From an uncultured Collinsella sp. (GTDB taxonomy: Bacteria; Actinomycetota; Coriobacteriia; Coriobacteriales; Coriobacteriaceae): a DNA stretch of 47,044 nucleotides. The DNA lies in NCBI GenBank assembly GCA_900543845.1, contig UQTD01000005.1, positions 1 through 47,044 of the forward strand, read 5' to 3'. Positions 41,675 through 47,044 of the stretch are shown here, piece after piece (position 1 is the first letter of the stretch; the number at the start of each line of letters is the position of its first letter). Below the pieces are notes generated by a model that did no database searches, was not told where the DNA came from, and saw nothing but the letters and a program-made list of their open reading frames with translations. The translations under genes and the position numbers were made by a program.

Positions 41675-42790
41675 AACCGCAGCCGTCCACGATTGAGCTG
41701 TTTTGCGTCTAACGGGCATCTTTCCGTCGATTACTCCCAATTTTGTCCAGTCAACGAATAGTTCAGACCGGAGTAATGCCTCAGCCCTTTGCTCATCCGG
41801 GCTTTTATCACGATATTTAGCATCGAGCATCCTGCATACGGCCTTAACGATCGCGCGGAATCTACCCTCATCGGATATCTGTCTGTGTGTCAGGAGAAGT
41901 ACATCGTAGCCCATGGCCTGAAGGGCCGTCATGCGATCGGCGTCACGCAAGCCATCCCCTGCGCGTCCGTGCGAGGCCTTTCCCTGACATTCAATGGCCA
42001 CCTGTCGCCTGCCGTCCGGCGTAGAAAGTAGTAGGTCGATATATACACGGGACTTTCCCACAATCGCTCGAGCACTTGTGCTTAACGTCACTTCGACATT
42101 GAGCTCTATGCCGCAAAAACCTTCGCCTCCCAGGGCTCGCGGCAGCCCGAGCAACAAATACGCCTCGACCTCAAAAGGCGACGCGGCACCCAATGGGACG
42201 AGTTGCGATACCGCCATAAATCTATTGCCGTAACGCATCCCGCAAACATCTGAACAAAAACGGTCAAGGTCTCTGCCCAAAACCAAAGCGTCTCGACGCC
42301 ATAAATTTGAAGTGGCGCCGTCCTCGGACGGGCAGCGCACCCAACCGAACGTTGTCGAAATCGCGCCCGAATCAATTGCACGCGTAAGCTCCGCCTCAAG
42401 TGCCACCGGCAGAGCGCACACCGCAAACAAGCCACACATCTCCGCCAACACAAAAAGAAGCTGAAGATCTGTCAGATGCCGCGACATGATGAATGCCGTC
42501 AGTAGAGGAGACGTAATCAAAAATCCATGCTCCGTTTCCAGCACAGATTCCCTGGGGAGCTCACCAAGAAACAGCCGCTGTCTAATGCTGGCAGGACAAG
42601 TCCGTTTGTTTCTCGTACGAACCAATGTATACAGCGGAAAACCGAGCGCAACCGCAGCCGTCGGGTTACGGGCGAGGTCATATCGCTGCCGGTCTTCTTC
42701 CGGCCGTGGAAGCGGCGGACACAAAGCGCGGACCTGAGGAGGCAAACGCCAGTATCTAAAAGCCGATATGTCACAAAGTAAATCCTTCAT
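41663..42790 (-). CDS. Putative PD-(D/E)XK nuclease-like protein
   Basis: A 375-residue protein of no family I can name. The C-terminal region (about 225-330) has the pattern of DUF559/Vsr-like PD-(D/E)XK nucleases: YIDLLLSTPDGRRQVAIECQGKASH, then a later Asp/Arg and GYDVLLLTHRQI. The N-terminus (MKDLLCDISAFRYWRLPP) and a middle part with several Cys are unassigned. Start is ATG 42790 or GTG 42796, without a good ribosome site. The gene looks less GC-rich than its neighbours and is bracketed by repeat copies 2 and 3, signs of transfer. Its last codons (LSE-stop) lie in the repeat. A defence or genome-maintenance role is speculative. Confidence 0.7.
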   Translation of the reverse strand: MKDLLCDISAFRYWRLPPQVRALCPPLPRPEEDRQRYDLARNPTAAVALGFPLYTLVRTRNKRTCPASIRQRLFLGELPRESVLETEHGFLITSPLLTAFIMSRHLTDLQLLFVLAEMCGLFAVCALPVALEAELTRAIDSGAISTTFGWVRCPSEDGATSNLWRRDALVLGRDLDRFCSDVCGMRYGNRFMAVSQLVPLGAASPFEVEAYLLLGLPRALGGEGFCGIELNVEVTLSTSARAIVGKSRVYIDLLLSTPDGRRQVAIECQGKASHGRAGDGLRDADRMTALQAMGYDVLLLTHRQISDEGRFRAIVKAVCRMLDAKYRDKSPDEQRAEALLRSELFVDWTKLGVIDGKMPVRRKTAQSWTAAVLSE

Positions 42791-42873
42791 AGGCACAGGA
42801 AAACACGAATTTCAACCCAGCCTGTCTCACATTGGGGCAAACGCACCAAAAATGGCACCGAACGGACTGTTAA

Positions 42874-42939
42874 GTTTTCAACAGCCCTCCCCAACTGGCC
42901 AAAAGCTTGCCAAAAGCTGGACGAAGCCCTGTTGAAAAC
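42874..42939. repeat. Inverted repeat between nuclease-like gene and copy 3
   Basis: GTTTTCAACAG (42874-42884) and CTGTTGAAAAC (42929-42939) are exact complements and enclose two tandem GCCAAAAGCT words. The right arm is followed by CCCCATTTTTTCTT on the plus strand, which looks like a terminator, yet no plus-strand gene precedes it. It may end a small RNA or be part of the imported segment. Confidence 0.6.
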
Positions 42940-42970
42940 CCCATTTTTTCTTATGCAGAAACTTTGCGCG

Positions 42971-43092
42971 GCAAGTGAGTAGGCTTTTTTAACATCCCGA
43001 GCAGGCCGGTCATCCTGCTTTTCAAAACCGCAGGTAGATAGCTTGTTACAAAACTGCCTGGTCGCCAAAGTTCCAAAGGTCTACTCACTTAG
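42971..43092. repeat. 122 bp inverted-ended repeat, copy 3
   Basis: Left end GCAAGTGAGTAGGCTTTTTT has decayed slightly; the right end AAAGGTCTACTCACTTAG is intact but for one base. The interior shares AACCGCAGGTAGATAGCTTG and TGGTCGCCAAAG with the others. Its right end overlaps the last codons of pdxR, again providing Leu-Ser-Glu-stop. Confidence 0.9.
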
Positions 43093-44520
43093 GTTGCAGA
43101 GTGCTCCCATTAGCTGCAATTCCAAGGTATTAAGCACTTTTGGACTCAAATCGTCATACTGAACAAGAATTTGACTTGAGTTTTCAGGGACAGATGCGCC
43201 ATCGGCACACCAATAGCAGTCACTGACATCGACGAACGGGATACCCGAGCGCGTGAGGGCCCGCACAAAAGAGCTTCCACCCGCTCCGCGCTCTGCAGCC
43301 ACGGTGCAGTAAAGGCCGGCGTCTGCATGCTCGATTGAAACCTCCCCTGCCGGGAACGCTTTCCGTACAAGCGCCGCCAGGCCATCGCGCGCCTCGCGAG
43401 CGCGCACGCGCACGCGGTTCACATGTCGCTCGTAATCACCCGATTCCAGCAAACGAGCCAAAGCGACCTGGTCAACAGAGCTCACCGATGAGGCGTAAAA
43501 ACCAAGGTTGTGCCTAAACCGCTCCATCAGCTCATCGGGCAACACCATGTACGCTAGACGCAACGCCGATGAAAGGCTCTTCGAAAACGTGTTGGTATAG
43601 ATAACCGACTGGGCGGCGTCGATTGACGCGAGCGCAGGAATCGGCTTGCCGGCAAGGCGAAACTCGCAATCGAAGTCGTCTTCGATGAGATATCGGCCCG
43701 GCTGCTCGGCGGCCCAGCTCAGCAGCGCATAGCGACGTGCAATGCTCGTCACAAGGCCGGTCGGATACTGATGGGACGGCATCAGGTGAAGGACATCGGT
43801 CCCGCTTTTCTGTAGAGTGTTCAAGTCCACACCCTCATCATCCAACGGGATATGCCGAACTTTGCAGCCCATGGCCTGATAGATGCGTGTCAGGCGTAAA
43901 TAGCCCGGGTCCTCAACGGCATACACCTTGTCCGCGCCAAGCAACTGAACCAACATGGTATCGAGCAGCTGGGCGCCCGCGCCGATAACAATGTTGTTGG
44001 GGTCGACATTCATACCCCTTGTCCCGCGCAGATGATGAGCAATCGCGCGTCGTAGCCGAGCGGTGCCCTGTGCCGGTGCGGGTGAGAAAATTTCGCGCTC
44101 GTCTTCGGATGCCAGCGTCGCCCGCAGTGCGCTTTGCCAAAGCCGCGCCGCCTCCAAAGTGGAAGGAGAAAGTGCGTCAAATCGCTCAACCTGTCGATTG
44201 ACATCATGCGCGCTGGGGCTCACAGAGACGGCATCTCGGTCGATGCTCTCCGAAGCCAAAGGCAAAACCGGTGCATCCGGAAGCTCGCAAGCGTAATAGC
44301 CACGACGCGGCATTGAACAAATATAGCCCTCGGCAAGTAACTGGCTATATGCATTCTCGATGGTAATGACACTGATTCCCAGATGACTGGCAAAGGCACG
44401 CTTAGACGGAAGATGCTCCCCCGCCGCAATGCGTCCAGCAACGATATCATCTCGAATTTGCTGGTAAACATACTCATAGAGCGATGCTCCGCCGCGTTTT
44501 TCCAAATTGTAGTCAAGCAT
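43081..44520 (-). CDS. pdxR: MocR/GntR-type regulator with aminotransferase domain, probable PdxR
   Basis: A 479-residue protein with a GntR winged helix (about 5-75: GASLYEYVYQQIRDDIVAGR, LPSKRAFASHLGISVITIE) and a fold-type I aminotransferase-like domain (about 105-470) with the PLP Lys in TNTFSKSLSSALRLAY. MocR members of the PdxR group sense pyridoxal phosphate and activate pdxST. Here it is divergent from pdxS across 145 bases, the standard arrangement. ATG 44520 has AGGTGAT about seven bases upstream; an earlier in-frame start at 44553 lacks one. Its 3' end lies in repeat copy 3. Confidence 0.9.
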   Translation of the reverse strand: MLDYNLEKRGGASLYEYVYQQIRDDIVAGRIAAGEHLPSKRAFASHLGISVITIENAYSQLLAEGYICSMPRRGYYACELPDAPVLPLASESIDRDAVSVSPSAHDVNRQVERFDALSPSTLEAARLWQSALRATLASEDEREIFSPAPAQGTARLRRAIAHHLRGTRGMNVDPNNIVIGAGAQLLDTMLVQLLGADKVYAVEDPGYLRLTRIYQAMGCKVRHIPLDDEGVDLNTLQKSGTDVLHLMPSHQYPTGLVTSIARRYALLSWAAEQPGRYLIEDDFDCEFRLAGKPIPALASIDAAQSVIYTNTFSKSLSSALRLAYMVLPDELMERFRHNLGFYASSVSSVDQVALARLLESGDYERHVNRVRVRAREARDGLAALVRKAFPAGEVSIEHADAGLYCTVAAERGAGGSSFVRALTRSGIPFVDVSDCYWCADGASVPENSSQILVQYDDLSPKVLNTLELQLMGALCNLSE

Positions 44521-44531
44521 GAGCCTATCAC

Positions 44532-44573
44532 CTGACCTTATTAAGTCATTCAATCTGGTATTAGTCTGACCTT
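44532..44573. promoter_or_regulatory. Candidate PdxR operator direct repeats
   Basis: CTGACCTT occurs at 44532-44539 and again at 44566-44573, 34 bases apart, about three helical turns on the same face. The repeats lie between pdxR and pdxS. MocR regulators typically bind direct repeats in such shared regions. Confidence 0.5.
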
Positions 44574-44665
44574 GTCATTATCTCGAAATCTGAGTATTTC
44601 GCCATACCCAGCTCCCCGATAGGATGTTCCGTCAAGCAATGCACATGCCAATCAAGGGAGCAACC

Positions 44666-45556
44666 ATGGCAGAACAGACCAGCAAGGCCGATCGCGTCAA
44701 ACTCAATCGCGAGCTCGCGCAGATGCTCAAGGGCGGCGTCATCATGGACGTCACCACGCCCGAGCAGGCACGCATCGCCGAGGAGGCGGGCGCCTGCGCC
44801 GTCATGGCACTCGAGCGCATCCCGGCCGACATCCGCGCCGCCGGCGGTGTGTCGCGCATGAGCGACCCCAAGATGATCAAGGGCATCCAAGAGGCCGTCT
44901 CCATTCCCGTCATGGCCAAGTGCCGCATCGGTCACATCGTCGAGGCGCAGGTCCTGCAGGCCATCGAGATCGACTACATCGATGAGTCCGAGGTTCTCTC
45001 CCCTGCCGACGATGTCTACCACATCGACAAGACCCAGTTTGACGTCCCGTTTGTCTGCGGTGCCCGCGACCTGGGCGAGGCGCTGCGCCGTGTTGCCGAG
45101 GGCGCCACGATGATTCGTACCAAGGGCGAGCCGGGCACGGGCGACGTCGTCCAGGCTGTGCGCCACATGCGCAAGATCCAAAAGCAGATCCGCGACGTTG
45201 TTGCCCTGCGCGACGACGAGCTCTTTGAGGCAGCCAAGCAGCTGCAGGTTCCGGTCGAGCTGGTGCGCGAGGTCTATGCCACGGGCAAGCTCCCTGTCGT
45301 GAACTTTGCTGCTGGCGGTGTGGCAACCCCTGCCGACGCCGCGCTGATGATGCAGCTGGGCGCCGAGGGCGTTTTTGTCGGCTCGGGTATCTTTAAGAGC
45401 GGCGACCCCGCCAAACGCGCCGCCGCCATCGTCAAGGCTGTGGCAAACTTCACCGATGCCAAGCTCATCGCCGAGCTTTCGGAGGACCTGGGCGAGGCCA
45501 TGGTGGGCATCAACGCCGACGAGATCGAGATTATCATGGAGGAGCGCGGGCGCTAG
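44666..45556 (+). CDS. pdxS: Pyridoxal 5'-phosphate synthase subunit PdxS
   Basis: A 296-residue TIM-barrel synthase that builds pyridoxal 5'-phosphate from ribose 5-phosphate, glyceraldehyde 3-phosphate and ammonia supplied by PdxT. Conserved features are GGVIMDVTTPEQARIAEEAGACAVMALERIP, the imine-forming Lys85 (VMAKCRIGH), DYIDESEVL and the phosphate loop PAGGVATPADAALMMQLG in slightly altered form. ATG 44666 has AAGGGAG seven bases upstream; in-frame ATGs at 44624-44645 are less well placed. It is the first gene of the pdxST operon, 20 bases ahead of pdxT. Confidence 0.97.
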   Translation: MAEQTSKADRVKLNRELAQMLKGGVIMDVTTPEQARIAEEAGACAVMALERIPADIRAAGGVSRMSDPKMIKGIQEAVSIPVMAKCRIGHIVEAQVLQAIEIDYIDESEVLSPADDVYHIDKTQFDVPFVCGARDLGEALRRVAEGATMIRTKGEPGTGDVVQAVRHMRKIQKQIRDVVALRDDELFEAAKQLQVPVELVREVYATGKLPVVNFAAGGVATPADAALMMQLGAEGVFVGSGIFKSGDPAKRAAAIVKAVANFTDAKLIAELSEDLGEAMVGINADEIEIIMEERGR

Positions 45557-45576
45557 TCCAGCAGAAAGGATCGCAC

Positions 45577-46164
45577 ATGAGCGATTATGCAGACCAAACG
45601 GTCGCTGTGCTGGCGGTCCAAGGCGCTTTTGCCGAGCACGAGGCAAGACTATCCGAGCTTGGCGCACACTGTATTGAGCTGAGGCAGGCGGCCGATTTGA
45701 AGCAAGACTTTGACCGTCTGGTACTTCCCGGCGGCGAGTCTACCGTTCAAGGGAAGTTGCTTGATGAGTTGGGCATGCTCGAGGAGCTTCGTGCCCGTAT
45801 CGTTGAAGGCATGCCCGTCCTGGGCACCTGCGCCGGCCTGATTCTGCTGGCTCACGACCTTGCCGCCCACGACGATAAGGGCACGCCGCGTTTGGCAACC
45901 ATGGATGTACTTGTCGAGCGCAATGCCTACGGCAGGCAGCTCGGCAGCTTTCGAACCAAGGGGCAGGTAGCCGGCATCGACGGTGAAGTGCCGCTGACGT
46001 TTATCCGCGCGCCCCGCATCGTCGAGGTCCACGGTGACGCCAAGGCCTTAGCGAAAGTCGACGAGCGCATCGTCGCCGCCCGCCAGGGCAACCAGCTCGG
46101 CGTAACCTTCCACCCCGAACTCGACGAAGACACCCGCCTCCACGAACTGTTCCTACAAATGTAG
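45577..46164 (+). CDS. pdxT: Pyridoxal 5'-phosphate synthase glutaminase subunit PdxT
   Basis: A 195-residue class I glutamine amidotransferase that releases ammonia from glutamine and channels it to PdxS. The triad is visible: Cys85 in GTCAGLIL, and His179 and Glu181 in HPEL. The N-terminal VAVLAVQGAFAEHEA and LVLPGGEST are standard for the family. ATG 45577 has AGAAAGGA upstream. Follows pdxS closely in one operon that probably ends at the hairpin at 46191. Confidence 0.97.
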   Translation: MSDYADQTVAVLAVQGAFAEHEARLSELGAHCIELRQAADLKQDFDRLVLPGGESTVQGKLLDELGMLEELRARIVEGMPVLGTCAGLILLAHDLAAHDDKGTPRLATMDVLVERNAYGRQLGSFRTKGQVAGIDGEVPLTFIRAPRIVEVHGDAKALAKVDERIVAARQGNQLGVTFHPELDEDTRLHELFLQM

Positions 46165-46190
46165 GCATCGAAATCAACAAACGAAAAGGG

Positions 46191-46248
46191 AGTGGATAAT
46201 CTCCCACTTTGAGCTTGAATGCAGGCTCAAACCGGGAGATTATCCACT
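46191..46248 (+). terminator. Long hairpin after pdxT
   Basis: A perfect 15 bp outer stem (AGTGGATAATCTCCC at 46191-46205 with 46234-46248) encloses an inner TTTGAGC/GCTCAAA stem (46208-46214 with 46225-46231). It is followed by CTTGTTCT, not a strict U-tract. It probably ends the pdxST transcript, though the AT-containing arms are unlike the other terminators here. Confidence 0.55.
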
Positions 46249-46270
46249 CTTGTTCTATGTAGTCGTTGGG

Positions 46271-46353
46271 TAGTCGTTGGGGACGTTCTTAAACGACCAG
46301 TCAAACAAGAACGTCCCCAACGACTAGTCATTTAAGAACGTCCCCAACGACTA
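46271..46353. repeat. Inverted and tandem 20-base repeats
   Basis: AAGAACGTCCCCAACGACTA occurs twice (46307-46326 and 46334-46353, 27 bases apart), and its inverse (TAGTCGTTGGGGACGTTCTT) once at 46271-46290. The left arm can therefore pair with either right arm, giving two alternative hairpins. A partial extra arm (TAGTCGTTGGG) precedes it at 46259-46270. Confidence 0.85.
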
Positions 46354-46355
46354 CC

Positions 46356-46390
46356 TTTTGGCAGGTTTGAATCAAGGCAACGCCGATGTT
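46356..46390. repeat. Dispersed repeat shared with the TerB operon hairpin
   Basis: TTTTGGCAGGTTT (46356-46368) followed within ten bases by AACGCCGATGTT (46379-46390) matches 22248-22281, where the same two words are separated by similar bases. Here the left pairing arm is missing. Confidence 0.7.
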
Positions 46391-46531
46391 TTGACACCGA
46401 CAGACACTATGACCCAATCCGAGGGCACTAAAAAGATAGGAGCCCCCGCTCGTGACCGCGGGTCGGGGCTGCGACAATGATGTTGAAGTGCCATAGGCGC
46501 AGCCGCGCCGCAACGAGGTTGGGAGGCTCCC
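46391..46531 (+). mobile_element. Probable IS110 left-end non-coding region
   Basis: The 141 bases before the transposase start hold a hairpin AGCCCC/GGGGCT (46441-46446 with 46465-46470) with an alternative inner CCCGC/GCGGG pairing. IS110-family elements carry a structured bridge RNA in a non-coding end; this position and folding would suit one. The element boundary is not defined. Confidence 0.4.
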
Positions 46532-47044
46532 ATGCCAAAGTATTCTACCGCGTTCGGGATGGACGTCCACCTGAGGTCGACCACCGTCTGCGCCCTCGAC
46601 GCGGACACCGGCGAGGCCGTGACGAGGAGGTTCCCCGGCAACCCCTGGGGCGAGATCGCCGGGTGGATGGATGGGTTCCCCGGGCCGTCGCTCGCGGCCT
46701 ACGAGAGCGGCTACCTCGGCTTCGCCCCGCAAAGGGAGCTCGCCGGGCTCGGCGTCGAGTGCGTCGTCGCCGCGGTCTCGAAGATCCCCAGGTCGGCCGC
46801 CGACTCGGCCTCCAAGAACGACAGGAACGACGCCGCCAGGATGGCCAAGGCGGTACTCGCCCACGACATCTCCCCCGTATGGGTCCCCTCCCCCGAGGTC
46901 GAAGGCATCAGGGACCTCGCCGGCGCCTACGACGGGGCGACCGCGCGCCTGGCGACCGCCAAGCAGCGGCTGCTCGCCTTCCTCGCAAAGCGCCTCGGCA
47001 TCGCGCGCGAACAGGTGATGGCCTTTGGCGACAACACCAACGAT
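46532..47044 (+). pseudogene. IS110-family transposase start fused in frame to a HAD phosphatase tail, cut by window end
   Basis: From ATG 46532 (GGGAGG upstream) the frame shows an IS110 DEDD transposase N-terminus: FGMDVHLRSTTVCALD, AYESGYLGF, and SKNDRNDAARMAKAVL, up to about residue 152 (ATAKQRLLAFL). The last residues then change to AKRLGIAREQVMAFGDNTND, which is the motif IV region of Cof-type HAD phosphatases and not part of IS110 proteins. There is no stop at the switch. Either an IS110 fragment has recombined into a HAD gene, or the contig edge is a misjoin at a repeated element. The C-terminal transposase domain with its catalytic Ser is absent from the window. Confidence 0.75.

Larger units (their letters stand above)
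46165..46531. other. 367-base gap with three kinds of repeat ahead of IS110
   Basis: The region holds, in order, the pdxST terminator-like hairpin, an inverted/direct repeat cluster (46271-46353), a dispersed repeat also found near 22248, and the non-coding 5' part of an IS110 element. No coding frame of its own is credible. Confidence 0.6.

Noticed and set aside
46307..46353. CRISPR-like repeats
   Set aside because: Only two direct copies with a seven-base spacer, and they pair with an inverted copy; no cas genes.

Overview
The window is a GC-rich, densely coded stretch of an anaerobic bacterium. The gene set fits a Coriobacteriia gut actinobacterium, most likely Collinsella. It combines a ferredoxin-fused Etf/lactate-dehydrogenase module, a reverse rubrerythrin, a fused PurL, a divergent pdxR-pdxST locus, bacterial Elp3, a DUF3516-type helicase and KdgT. 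The taxon is an inference from gene content; no rRNA, tRNA or CRISPR array was found.

Layout. 1-14.8 kb: a cation/proton antiporter, purL, an EamA exporter, a membrane diguanylate cyclase, kdgT, azlCD, an HD hydrolase, and an operon for an FAD-linked hydroxyacid (probably lactate) dehydrogenase with EtfB and a ferredoxin-EtfA fusion. 15.1-18.3 kb: five co-directional genes of unknown function, four of them encoding exported or membrane proteins; one small product ends in a sortase-like tail with a degenerate LAQTS motif. 18.4-24.8 kb: a DUF554 protein, then a tight three-gene operon: TerB-N/TerB-C protein, BrxD-like ATPase and a BrxHI/Lhr-like helicase. No other BREX gene is in view, so this is the best candidate for a poorly described system. 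24.9-31.5 kb: a spermidine-synthase-like protein, elp3, an XRE regulator with a DUF4097 protein, a methyltransferase, and trmB split by an in-frame TGA. 31.8-37.6 kb: a DUF3516 helicase, a DUF2130 protein, and a metallophosphoesterase/59-residue protein/HIRAN operon. 37.8-41.4 kb: a possible type I toxin of 27 residues, an aldehyde dehydrogenase/alcohol dehydrogenase pair and a reverse rubrerythrin. 41.5-47.0 kb: a nuclease-like gene flanked by repeats, pdxR, pdxST, a repeat-rich gap and the start of an IS110 transposase whose reading frame ends in HAD-phosphatase sequence.

The repeats stand out. A 122-123 bp element with about 19 bp inverted ends (CTAAGTGAGTAGACTTTTT) occurs three times in the same orientation. 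At two copies its end supplies the last codons and stop (Leu-Ser-Glu-stop) of an unrelated gene, and two copies bracket the nuclease-like gene. A second family of intergenic hairpins has GGGACAGG (or its complement) in or at the edge of the loop. Functional names rest on motifs read by eye; no database search was run.
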